From Candidatus Villigracilis propinquus (GTDB lineage: Bacteria; Chloroflexota; Anaerolineae; Anaerolineales; Villigracilaceae), in the NCBI GenBank assembly GCA_016714565.1, contig JADKDM010000005.1:124001-188000 (forward strand): a stretch of DNA of 64,000 nucleotides, given 5' to 3'. Positions within the stretch are counted from its first letter, which is position 1, and every line of letters starts with the position of its first letter. The notes under the pieces were generated by a model that was given only the letters and a program-made list of their open reading frames with translations, ran no database searches and was not told the DNA's origin. Of this stretch, positions 55,043 to 63,112 are shown piece after piece. The position numbers were made by a program, and so were the translations under genes.

Positions 55043-55143
55043 TATAATGTTGGCTCAATCAAGAAATTCAAATTAATTCTATGCTTCATAGTGCGGGTTC
55101 TTTGTTGGCGCGCTATTGATCAGGCAGGTAATCAGGTTTCTAG

Positions 55144-57366
55144 ATGACGCTCGAAAAAGACACACTCCTTCATAATCGTTATCGGATCGTTGATATTCTC
55201 GGCCAGGGCGGCATGGGGTCTGTATACCGCGCCGTGGATGAAAACCTTGGGGTTCAAATTGCGCTCAAGGAGAATCTTTTTACAACGGATGAGTACGCGC
55301 GTCAGTTCCGTTTGGAAGCGGTGATCCTTGCGAACCTAAGGCACCCGAACCTGCCGCGTGTTTCAGACCACATCGTATTGGGCGATCAGGGTCAATACCT
55401 CGTCATGGATTTCATCGAAGGGGAAGATCTGCGTTTCCGTATGGAACGCCTTGGCATGCTCACGGAAGATGATGCAGTTCATATTGGCGCAGCCATCTGT
55501 GATGCGCTCACTTATTTACACTCCCGCAAGCCCCCCATTCTTCATCGCGATATTAAACCCGGCAATGTCAAGATCACGCCGGATGGTCACATCTTTTTGG
55601 TGGACTTTGGCCTGGCGAAGGTATATCAAAACGCAAGCCAGGCCACCACAACCGGCGCGCGCGCCATGACCCCGGGCTATTCACCTCCCGAACAATATGG
55701 AACGGCGCGCACAGATCCACGCACGGATATTTATTCGCTCGGCGCCACGTTATATGCCGCGCTGTGCGGGATCATCCCTGAAGATGGGCTTGCCCGTGCC
55801 ATGGATAACGCGCAGCTCACCCCGCTGCGAAAGCGTAATTCAAAAGTATCCCGTCGTTTGGCGGCATCCATTGAGAAAGCCATGGCGGTTGATCCGAGTG
55901 ACCGCTTTCAGACTGCGGAAGATTTCAAGAAGGCGTTGTTGGGTGCCAAATCCAAAACGCAGCAAATTCCGGGAAGCTATACAGTAGTTCCACCTCCTTT
56001 GGATGCCTTCCCGCCGAAGCAGATGGATGAATCTGCCGCCAACCCCATTAAGGAAAAGACCCCGGTGCGCCCAGCCATGGGACCGGTTCCCTCCCCGACC
56101 ACAGTGGAAGAAGATCAACCCTTCGTGTCTCCGCTGAAAAGGCAGAAGGAACGCGAACGCAAACGCCGCAATGCTCTTGTGCGTTTCTTTTTCTTGTTGT
56201 TGTTTTTGCTTGTATTAAGCGTGCCGTTTTTTGCACCGGCAATATTGCCTGCAAACGTGCGCGGTATGATTCCGTTCCTGCCCCCAACCAATACAGCAAC
56301 CAGCATGGCGACGCCCACTGCGCCGCTTCCCACGAGTACCATTCTTCCCACAGCAACTTCCACGATTGTTCCCACTGCAACTAAAAAGCCGCCCACAGCC
56401 ACCGCAACCATCGGACTTACCAATACTTCGATTCCTGGCGCGGTTGAAACCGGTTTGCCGACCGAAACAGCTCTTCCCAGCCTGCCCGTCACAATAGGCG
56501 GGGGAGCAAACCAGATCGCGTTTGCGTCAAACCGCTCGGGAATTCCGCAGATCTATTTGCTCGACCTTGCGGTAAACGGCGCCACCCAGATCACCAACAT
56601 GCCCAACGGCGCCTGCCAGCCATCCTGGTCGCCGGATGGATTGAGGCTGGTTTTCATTTCTCCCTGCAAAGGCATGGATGACATTTACTTCAACGCCAGC
56701 TTGTATATCATCAATGCAGATGGCACAGGCCTGACGCCTGTCCCGCCCAGCACTGGTGGCGACTTTGATCCTGCCTGGTCTCCCGATGGCAAGACGATTG
56801 CCTTTACCTCGCTGCGCACCGGTCAAATGGAAATTTTCACAGTCAGCGTAGATGATCTTTCAAATATCACCCAGATCACCAAAGGCGCCGCAAAAGTTGA
56901 GGCTCGCCAACCGTCCTGGTCGCCGGATGGTTCGCAACTCATTTACACAGTGAAGCGAGTCGGTGTGTATCAGATCTGGATGATGGATGCCAATGGTGAA
57001 AACCCCGTGCAGATCGTTCGCAGCGGGCAGGCATACAATGATTATCTCCCTGCATGGTCGCCCAATGGCGAGGTGATCATCTTCAACCAACGCTGTGCAA
57101 CTACATTCTGCAACCCCTATTTGATCACTGTTTCCTCCATAGACCGCTCAGGATCACAGGGCAAGCGGATGCAGATTAATGTGGTCACCATTGAAAATGT
57201 GCATTACTCCCCCGATGGTTTCTACCTCACGTATGAAGGAGTTGTGGAAGATAACAATGTGGATATTTTCTACATGACAACCGCAGGCGGCGGTCGTGAA
57301 AGAATCACCACCGACCCCGAGGATGACTTTCATGCTGTGTGGCGTCCCGCTGTTGCAGCGCCATAA
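55144..57366 (+). CDS. Transmembrane Ser/Thr protein kinase with extracytoplasmic beta-propeller
   Basis: 740 residues. Kinase domain ~10-270: Gly-loop 'ILGQGGMGSVYRA', Lys in 'IALKENLF', 'ILHRDIKPGNVKI', 'LVDFGLAK' (DFG) and 'TPGYSPPEQYG'. A charged stretch and one membrane segment ('FFFLLLFLLVLSVPFFAPAI', ~347-370) lead to a Thr/Pro linker ('TPTAPLPTSTILPTATST') and TolB/PD40 propeller blades ('IAFASNRSGIPQIYLLD', 'WSPDGKTIAFTSLRTG', 'PSWSPDGSQLIYTVKRVG'). The propeller may bind a ligand outside the cell. A PknB-type layout with a propeller in place of PASTA repeats. Confidence 0.92.
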   Translation: MTLEKDTLLHNRYRIVDILGQGGMGSVYRAVDENLGVQIALKENLFTTDEYARQFRLEAVILANLRHPNLPRVSDHIVLGDQGQYLVMDFIEGEDLRFRMERLGMLTEDDAVHIGAAICDALTYLHSRKPPILHRDIKPGNVKITPDGHIFLVDFGLAKVYQNASQATTTGARAMTPGYSPPEQYGTARTDPRTDIYSLGATLYAALCGIIPEDGLARAMDNAQLTPLRKRNSKVSRRLAASIEKAMAVDPSDRFQTAEDFKKALLGAKSKTQQIPGSYTVVPPPLDAFPPKQMDESAANPIKEKTPVRPAMGPVPSPTTVEEDQPFVSPLKRQKERERKRRNALVRFFFLLLFLLVLSVPFFAPAILPANVRGMIPFLPPTNTATSMATPTAPLPTSTILPTATSTIVPTATKKPPTATATIGLTNTSIPGAVETGLPTETALPSLPVTIGGGANQIAFASNRSGIPQIYLLDLAVNGATQITNMPNGACQPSWSPDGLRLVFISPCKGMDDIYFNASLYIINADGTGLTPVPPSTGGDFDPAWSPDGKTIAFTSLRTGQMEIFTVSVDDLSNITQITKGAAKVEARQPSWSPDGSQLIYTVKRVGVYQIWMMDANGENPVQIVRSGQAYNDYLPAWSPNGEVIIFNQRCATTFCNPYLITVSSIDRSGSQGKRMQINVVTIENVHYSPDGFYLTYEGVVEDNNVDIFYMTTAGGGRERITTDPEDDFHAVWRPAVAAP

Positions 57367-57459
57367 TAACAAATCGATCAAAAGAGGAAAGGCGCAGCCT
57401 TTCCTTTCTGTTTCAGGGCATTTGTTTCTGCATTGTAAATAATTCTTACACTCCTCTTA

Positions 57460-57528
57460 TTGACTTCCCTTTTTTGCACTGTTATCATTATTGCACGATA
57501 AATAGCACTCTCAAATTGGGAGTGCTAA
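57460..57528 (+). promoter_or_regulatory. Heat-shock operon promoter with CIRCE operator
   Basis: TTGACT (57460-57465), 17-base spacer, TATCAT (57483-57488). The CIRCE inverted repeat ATAGCACTC-N9-GAGTGCTAA lies at 57502-57528, just past the expected start of transcription. Its right arm contains 'gggag', placed as the Shine-Dalgarno of hrcA, so HrcA binding would also mask the ribosome site region in DNA. It predicts HrcA autorepression of hrcA-grpE-dnaK-dnaJ. Confidence 0.92.
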
Positions 57529-57531
57529 ATT

Positions 57532-58575
57532 GTGAATATGAGCACCCTAACCGAACGCCAGAAGACCCTGCTTCTTCTAATTATCCGTGATTACATTGAA
57601 TCCGCTCAGCCGGTTGGCTCGAAGCGGCTTACGGAACATTATCACCTTGGGCTTTCGGCGGCCACTATCCGAAATGAGATGGCGGCGCTCACGGAAATGG
57701 GTTACCTGCGCCAGCCTCACACCTCGGCGGGACGCGTCCCTTCAGAGGAAGGCTATCGTTATTTCGTCAGCCAGATGATGCAGGATGCGGAATTGCCCGA
57801 AAGCGTGCAGCACACCATCTCGCATCAGTTTTATCAGTCCCGCGCCGACATGGATCAGTGGATGACCCTCGCGGCATCCATCCTTGCCACTCAATCGCAG
57901 GGAGTTTCGGTGGTCACGGCTCCACATGCAGAGCAGTCCAGGTACAAGCATGTTGAGTTGATCTCGACTCAGGGCCGGCAGATTCTCATGGTGCTGGTGA
58001 TGGCGGGTGGGGAAGTGTCCCAGCAGATCCTCACGCTGACGGAACCCGTCCCGCAGGAGCGACTCAGCCAAACCGCCGCGCGTCTTAACGCCCTGTTAGC
58101 TGGTCTGGCCGTGGACGCAATTTCCTCGCTGACAAATCGACCTGACCCGCTCGATCAGGATATCCTCATCCTTATCGTTCAGGATATGCGTAACTCGGCA
58201 AGCCGTGTATCTGGTGAAATCTACACGGACGGCTTGACCAACGTCTTGAGTGAACCCGAATTCTCAGGTTCGGGTGAAGCTCGCAAGACCTTGAAACTTT
58301 TTGAAGAACGAACCACCTTGCAAGACTTATTAGCACGCACCACCAACAACAGCAACATCGGTGGGCTGCAAGTCTTGATCGGCGGCGAAGGCGAACTGGA
58401 TGAACTCCGTCAATGCTCGATGGTGATCGCCAGATACGGTGTCCCTGGCATGGCAACCGGCACATTAGGTGTGCTTGGGCCGATGAGAATGTCCTATGCA
58501 AAGACCATCCCCACAGTGAGATATGTCGCTGGGTTGTTAAGTGATTTGGTGAACGATACGATTTCGGGTGAGTAA
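57532..58575 (+). CDS. hrcA: Heat-inducible transcription repressor HrcA
   Basis: 347 residues. The N-terminal winged helix shows 'RQKTLLLLIIRDYIESAQPV' followed by 'GSKRLTEHYHLGLSAATIRN' and 'EMAALTEMGYLRQPHTSAGR', then 'PSEEGYRYFV'; these are invariant HrcA features. The remaining GAF-like and dimerisation regions are full length. HrcA binds CIRCE and releases it on heat stress, with GroEL or chaperone help. GTG at 57532 sits nine bases from 'gggag'; an ATG two codons later is possible. First gene of the chaperone operon. Confidence 0.96.
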   Translation: MNMSTLTERQKTLLLLIIRDYIESAQPVGSKRLTEHYHLGLSAATIRNEMAALTEMGYLRQPHTSAGRVPSEEGYRYFVSQMMQDAELPESVQHTISHQFYQSRADMDQWMTLAASILATQSQGVSVVTAPHAEQSRYKHVELISTQGRQILMVLVMAGGEVSQQILTLTEPVPQERLSQTAARLNALLAGLAVDAISSLTNRPDPLDQDILILIVQDMRNSASRVSGEIYTDGLTNVLSEPEFSGSGEARKTLKLFEERTTLQDLLARTTNNSNIGGLQVLIGGEGELDELRQCSMVIARYGVPGMATGTLGVLGPMRMSYAKTIPTVRYVAGLLSDLVNDTISGE

Positions 58576-58583
58576 AAAAATCA

Positions 58584-58675
58584 CGTCATTGCGGGCGCTC
58601 TTGTTCTTCGCCCGAAGCAATCTCCGCATAGTTAGAGATTGCTTCGTCGGGAAAAGCACCCTCCTCGCAATGACG
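58584..58675. repeat. Family-A dispersed palindrome, copy 4
   Basis: Begins CGTCATTGCGGG and ends CCTCGCAATGACG, with inner 'gaagcaatctcc' and 'agagattgcttcg'. It lies between hrcA and grpE, inside the operon. Confidence 0.9.
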
Positions 58676-58697
58676 TAAAACAACGAGAGTGAGAAAC

Positions 58698-59243
58698 ATG
58701 TCAAAAGCGAAAGATAGACAGGACGAATTCAATGAGAATCAAGCCGCAGCGGAAGAAATGCCCGTTGAATCCGATCAGGCGTCGGCGGAGCGTGAGGCGT
58801 TGATCAATCAATTGAAAGAAGCTGAAGCCAAAGTCGTCGAATATAAAGATGGCTGGGCGAGGTCTCAGGCTGAATTCCAAAATTATAGAAAGCGTATTGA
58901 ACGCGACAACGAGATGATGTTTGCCAGCATGAAAGGCGACATCATCAAGAAGGTTTTGCCTGCTCTCGATGATCTGGAACGCGCTTTGGCGAACCGCCCC
59001 GCGGATGATGCATGGGCAAGCGGCATTGAGTTGATCGCGCGCAAGATGCAGAATATTTTGGAAGGCGAAGGTCTGAAGCGTATTGATGCAAAAGGCAAAC
59101 CTTTTGACCCGAACTTCCACGAAGCGATCTCGCACGAACCGAACAATGACGTTGAAAGCGAACACGTCATCGATGTGGTGCAAAATGGATACATGCTCGG
59201 CGAACGAGTGATACGACCTGCCCTTGTAAGGGTGGCGCAATAA
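58698..59243 (+). CDS. grpE: Nucleotide exchange factor GrpE
   Basis: 181 residues from the ATG at 58698. A long N-terminal coiled coil ('LINQLKEAEAKVVEYKDGWA') leads to 'RSQAEFQNYRKRIERDNEMM' and a C-terminal beta-wing ('FDPNFHEAISHEPN', 'VIDVVQNGYMLGERVIRPAL'), all GrpE signatures. It releases ADP from DnaK. It is second in the hrcA-grpE-dnaK-dnaJ operon. Confidence 0.96.
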   Translation: MSKAKDRQDEFNENQAAAEEMPVESDQASAEREALINQLKEAEAKVVEYKDGWARSQAEFQNYRKRIERDNEMMFASMKGDIIKKVLPALDDLERALANRPADDAWASGIELIARKMQNILEGEGLKRIDAKGKPFDPNFHEAISHEPNNDVESEHVIDVVQNGYMLGERVIRPALVRVAQ

Positions 59244-59244
59244 A

Positions 59245-59318
59245 CTGGTAAGTTGAAATGTTGGAAGGTTTACAAGTTGAACCCCAACTTTCAGACCTGA
59301 CAACTTTCAAACTTTAAA
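59245..59318. repeat. Family-C array between grpE and dnaK
   Basis: 'aagttgaaatgttggaaggt', 'ttacaagttg', 'caactttcagacctgacaac', 'tttcaaac': degenerate units, partly self-complementary. Confidence 0.8.
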
Positions 59319-59328
59319 CGAGGAACTC

Positions 59329-61215
59329 ATGGCAAAAATCATTGGTATTGATCTAGGTACGACCAACTCGGTAGCCGCTGTTATGTCTGGCGGGGAGCCG
59401 ATTGTGATCCCCTCTGCGGAAGGTGAACGGCTTGTCCCTTCTGTGGTGGCGATGAATAAGAACGGCGAGCGTTTGGTGGGACGTGTGGCGCGCAATCAGG
59501 CGATCACGAATCCGCAGAATACGATTTTCTCGGTCAAGCGTTTTATGGGACGCAAGTCTGATGACCCCGAAGTGGAACGCACCCGCAAGCGTGTGCCGTA
59601 TGCCGTCAATGGCGCGGAAAACGGCGATGTGCGCGTGGCCCTCGGTGACAAAGATTATTCTGCGCCCGAGGTTTCCGCGATGATCCTTGCGAAAATCAAG
59701 GCAGATGCGGAAGCGTATTTGGGTGAAACGATCACGCAAGCGGTCATCACAGTCCCTGCGTATTTCAACGATGCACAGCGCAATGCTACGAAAGATGCTG
59801 GCAAGATCGCTGGTCTCGAAGTGCTTCGTATCATCAACGAACCTACTGCTTCGTCTTTGGCTTATGGACTTGATAAGAAAAAGAATGAAGTTATTGTTGT
59901 GTATGATCTCGGCGGCGGTACATTTGACGTTTCCATTTTGGATGTGGGCGACGGCGTGTTCCAGGTGCGTGCTACGAGCGGTGATACCTTCCTCGGCGGC
60001 GATGATTTCGATCTGCGCATCATGGATCATTTGATCGAGACCTTCAAGAAAGACAACGGCATTGACCTGAACAATGACCGTCAGGCTTTACAGCGTTTGA
60101 AGGAAGCTTCTGAGAAAGCCAAGATCGAACTTTCCACTGTAATGCAAACTGAGATCAACCTGCCTTACTTGACTGCGGATGCAAGCGGCCCCAAACATTT
60201 AGTGATGACCATGACCCGCGCCAAGCTCGAACAAATTACAGCGGATCTTGTCGACCGGACAATTGCTCCTGTCAAACAGGCATTGGCTGACGCTGGATTA
60301 AATGCCGGCAACATCGATGAGATCGTTCTGGTGGGCGGCATGACCCGTATGCCCGCCATTCAAGACCGCGTACGCGCTTTCTTCGGCAAAGACCCGCACA
60401 AAGGCGTGAATCCTGACGAAGTCGTTGCGATTGGCGCGGCAATTCAAGCAGGCGTGCTCGGTGGGGAAGTGAAGGATATTCTTCTCCTCGATGTGGCTCC
60501 GCTGACTTTGGCGATCGAAACGTTGGGCGGTGTTGCCACGGCTCAAATTGAACGCAATACAACCATCCCGACCCGCCGCTCGCAGGTGTTTTCAACCGCA
60601 GGTGACAACCAGACTCAGGTTGAAATCCATGTTTTGCAAGGCGAACGTCCGATGGCGAATGATAATAAGTCGTTGGGTAAATTCATTTTGGATGGCATTC
60701 CGCCTTCCCCGCGCGGCGTCCCGCAAATTGAGGTGACCTTCGATGTGGATGCGAACGGCATTTTGAAAGTCAGCGCGAAAGACAAGGCGACTGGACGTTC
60801 ACAACACATTACGATCACAGCTTCCTCTGGTTTGAGCGACAGCGAAGTCGAGAAGATGCGCAAGGATGCGGAAGCACATGCTGAAGATGACCGCAAACGT
60901 AAGGATTTGATCGAAGCACGCAACAATGCAGATAACACGGCCTATGCCGCCGATAAAGCTCTGCGCGAATTCGGTGACAAAGTTCCTACAGACTTGAGAA
61001 GCGAAGTTGAAACCAAGACTGCCGAAGTCAAGTCACTGGCGCAGGGCGAAGATGTAGAGAAGATCAAAGCCGCTACGGAAGCGTTGGGGCTGGCCATTCA
61101 AAAGATTGGCGCATCTGTCTATGAGCAGAATCCACAGTCGGCTGAGGGCGAAGCGGGTTCTAATCCAAATCAAGATGCTGGGCCAGATGTTGTCGATGGT
61201 GAAGTGAAGGAGTAA
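59329..61215 (+). CDS. dnaK: Chaperone DnaK (Hsp70)
   Basis: 628 residues. ATPase domain: 'IIGIDLGTTNSVAAVMSGGE', 'VITVPAYFNDAQRNATKDAG', 'VYDLGGGTFDVSILDVGDG' and 'VLVGGMTRMPAIQ'. Substrate domain: 'LLLDVAPLTLAIETLGGVAT' and 'VTFDVDANGILKVSAKDKAT'. A helical lid and acidic tail end the protein. The 'EEVD' end is absent, as in bacteria. Works with GrpE and DnaJ encoded beside it. Confidence 0.98.
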   Translation: MAKIIGIDLGTTNSVAAVMSGGEPIVIPSAEGERLVPSVVAMNKNGERLVGRVARNQAITNPQNTIFSVKRFMGRKSDDPEVERTRKRVPYAVNGAENGDVRVALGDKDYSAPEVSAMILAKIKADAEAYLGETITQAVITVPAYFNDAQRNATKDAGKIAGLEVLRIINEPTASSLAYGLDKKKNEVIVVYDLGGGTFDVSILDVGDGVFQVRATSGDTFLGGDDFDLRIMDHLIETFKKDNGIDLNNDRQALQRLKEASEKAKIELSTVMQTEINLPYLTADASGPKHLVMTMTRAKLEQITADLVDRTIAPVKQALADAGLNAGNIDEIVLVGGMTRMPAIQDRVRAFFGKDPHKGVNPDEVVAIGAAIQAGVLGGEVKDILLLDVAPLTLAIETLGGVATAQIERNTTIPTRRSQVFSTAGDNQTQVEIHVLQGERPMANDNKSLGKFILDGIPPSPRGVPQIEVTFDVDANGILKVSAKDKATGRSQHITITASSGLSDSEVEKMRKDAEAHAEDDRKRKDLIEARNNADNTAYAADKALREFGDKVPTDLRSEVETKTAEVKSLAQGEDVEKIKAATEALGLAIQKIGASVYEQNPQSAEGEAGSNPNQDAGPDVVDGEVKE

Positions 61216-61217
61216 GT

Positions 61218-61271
61218 CCAGTTGAAGGTCAAGGTCGAAAGTCAAAGACCTGTGACCTTCAACTTTTGACC
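61218..61271. repeat. Family-C array between dnaK and dnaJ
   Basis: 'gttgaaggtcaaggtcgaaa', 'gtcaaagacctgtgaccttc', 'aacttttgac': inverted and tandem units. Confidence 0.8.
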
Positions 61272-61279
61272 ATCTTATT

Positions 61280-62401
61280 ATGAGCAACCAAGATTATTAC
61301 GAAACTTTAGGCGTGGGACGGAACGCGAGCGATGACGAGATCAAAGCCGCGTTTCGTAAACTCGCGCGCCAGTATCACCCCGATGTAAGCAAGGAAGAAC
61401 ACGCCGAAGAAAAGTTCAAGGAAATCAACGAGGCGTATGGCGTGCTTTCGGATTCTGAGAAGCGCGCGCGATATGACCGCTTTGGCAAAGAAGGACTCGG
61501 CGGTATGGGCGGCGGAGGTCAGCGTGATTACACGGTGGACTTCTCTGATATCTTCGATGAGCTTTTTGGCGGGTTTGGATTCTCTTCAGGCCGCCGCTCG
61601 CGTAAATCTCCGCGCCGTGGACGTGACTTGCAGATGCAGGTCACATTGACGTTTGAAGAAGCCGTCTTTGGCGTGGACAAAGAAATTGAATTTTCGCGTG
61701 ATGAAACGTGTTCGCATTGTCACGGCAATGGTGCGGAACCCGGCACATCGCCAGTGAAATGCACCACTTGTGGCGGGCAGGGTGAAGTGCGTCAGGTACG
61801 CCAGACCTTTTTGGGTCAGATGGTGCAGACTGCGACATGCCCAACTTGTAACGGACGCGGCGAGATGATCTCGTCTCCGTGCAAGACTTGTCACGGCAAT
61901 GGACTTGAGCGCAAGAAGATCAAGAAGAAGGTGCAGATTCCCGCTGGCGTGGATGTTGGTACGCAGATCCGCTTGACGGGGGAGGGTGCTCCTGGTGAGA
62001 ATGGCGGCCCGCAGGGAAGCCTGTTCCTCGTGTTGGATGTGAAACCGCATCAGTTCTTCAAGCGCCGTGAGAATGATCTGGTCTTGAATCTTGACATCAA
62101 TGTGGCGCAAGCTGTGTTGGGCGCGGAAGTTTCCGTACCTACCATCGATGGCGATGAGAAGTTACATATCCCAGCAGGTACCCAGCCTGGCAAGGTGTTT
62201 ACGCTTAAGAACAAAGGCGTGCCTTATCTGCGCCGCAAAGACCGCGGTAATCAATTGGTGATCGTGAATGTGGCTGTCCCAACCAAACTGACAAAAGAAC
62301 AGCGCGAGTTGTTCGAGAAGTTGGCTGAGAGCTTGGGTACCACGGTCAAGCCTCAGGAAAAGGGATTTTTGGATTGGTTGAATGAGACGTTGGGCGGGTA
62401 A
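61280..62401 (+). CDS. dnaJ: Chaperone DnaJ (Hsp40)
   Basis: 373 residues. J domain with 'LARQYHPDVSKEEHAEEKF' (HPD motif), Gly/Phe linker ('GGMGGGGQRDYTVDFSDIFD'), four zinc motifs 'CSHCHGNG', 'CTTCGGQG', 'CPTCNGRG' and 'CKTCHGNG', then the C-terminal substrate domains ('GVDVGTQIRLTGEGAPGENG'). A full type I DnaJ. The start 'MSNQDYYETLGVGRNASDDE' is canonical. Confidence 0.97.
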   Translation: MSNQDYYETLGVGRNASDDEIKAAFRKLARQYHPDVSKEEHAEEKFKEINEAYGVLSDSEKRARYDRFGKEGLGGMGGGGQRDYTVDFSDIFDELFGGFGFSSGRRSRKSPRRGRDLQMQVTLTFEEAVFGVDKEIEFSRDETCSHCHGNGAEPGTSPVKCTTCGGQGEVRQVRQTFLGQMVQTATCPTCNGRGEMISSPCKTCHGNGLERKKIKKKVQIPAGVDVGTQIRLTGEGAPGENGGPQGSLFLVLDVKPHQFFKRRENDLVLNLDINVAQAVLGAEVSVPTIDGDEKLHIPAGTQPGKVFTLKNKGVPYLRRKDRGNQLVIVNVAVPTKLTKEQRELFEKLAESLGTTVKPQEKGFLDWLNETLGG

Positions 62402-62443
62402 GTGGAGTGAGAAGTGACGAGTAAAAAGTAATAAGTGACGAGC
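62402..62443. repeat. Family-C array after dnaJ
   Basis: 'gtggagtgagaagtgacgag', 'taaaaagtaataagtgacga': tandem 7-9 base units. Confidence 0.7.
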
Positions 62444-62468
62444 GGATGAGAGTCTGCTCGTTTTTTTT
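62439..62468 (+). terminator. Terminator of the chaperone operon
   Basis: Short stem cgagc / gctcg (62439-62460) followed by T8. Confidence 0.7.
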
Positions 62469-62471
62469 ATT

Positions 62472-62552
62472 GGACGATAGACCACGGACGATTGACGACC
62501 AAACATTGTTCATGGTTTGTCGTTCGTCGTTCGTGGTCTATCGTCTATTGTT
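62472..62552. repeat. Family-C array upstream of the Nudix gene
   Basis: 'ggacgatagaccacggacga', 'ttgacgacc', then the opposite 'gtcgttcgtcgttcgtggtc', 'tatcgtctattg': an inverted pair of tandem units. Confidence 0.85.
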
Positions 62553-62560
62553 ATAATGCC

Positions 62561-63019
62561 ATGATGAAAATATTGTTACGAATCTGGCGTATGCTGCCAT
62601 TGTGGGTGCATTTTTTTGCGGCGAAACTGGTGCGTCCCAGATTCCGTGCGGCGGTGGCGGCTTTGATATTCGATGAGCAGGGAAGAATTCTGCTTTTCAA
62701 ACACACGTATCGAAAATTCGAGTGGGGCATTCCAGCAGGTGGACTTGAACATCGCGAGCAGCCCGCGGATGCGATTGTCCGCGAGTTTCGTGAAGAGACG
62801 AGTATGCAAATTGAAATTGAGCGCTTGCTCACTGTGGTCAGTGCGAGGGAAGATCATCACATCAGCATGGTGTATCTGTGCAGGATTTTTAGCGGGGAGT
62901 TCAAAGAGTCCCTTGAGATTTCGGAGATGAAGTATTTTTCCGTGGATGACTTGCCCGCCATGATGCTCACAACGGAGAAAGAATTGATAAAATGGGCGGT
63001 GAAGGAAATTCGACGATAG
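62561..63019 (+). CDS. Nudix hydrolase
   Basis: 152 residues. The Nudix box matches Gx5Ex7REUxEExxU: 'GGLEHREQPADAIVREFREE' followed by 'TSM' (G, E, R-E and E-E in place). A hydrophobic/basic N-terminus ('MMKILLRIWRMLPLWVHFFA') may associate with membrane. It hydrolyses a nucleoside diphosphate linked to another moiety; the substrate is not predictable. Two ATGs are adjacent (62561, 62564). It lies between dnaJ and prmA, flanked on both sides by repeat arrays. Confidence 0.9.
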   Translation: MMKILLRIWRMLPLWVHFFAAKLVRPRFRAAVAALIFDEQGRILLFKHTYRKFEWGIPAGGLEHREQPADAIVREFREETSMQIEIERLLTVVSAREDHHISMVYLCRIFSGEFKESLEISEMKYFSVDDLPAMMLTTEKELIKWAVKEIRR

Positions 63020-63077
63020 ACGATGGACGGTAGACCACGTTTTTTCCATCGTCCACGGTCCATTGTCCATCGTCAGT
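63011..63077. repeat. Family-C array, hairpin-forming, between Nudix gene and prmA
   Basis: 'gacgatagacgatggacggt' faces 'ccatcgtccacggtccattg' and 'tccatcgtc' across a T-rich loop. It begins within the last codons of the Nudix gene. Confidence 0.85.
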
Positions 63078-63112
63078 TATTTACAAATCCGTTTTTACAA
63101 GGCAGATAAAAA

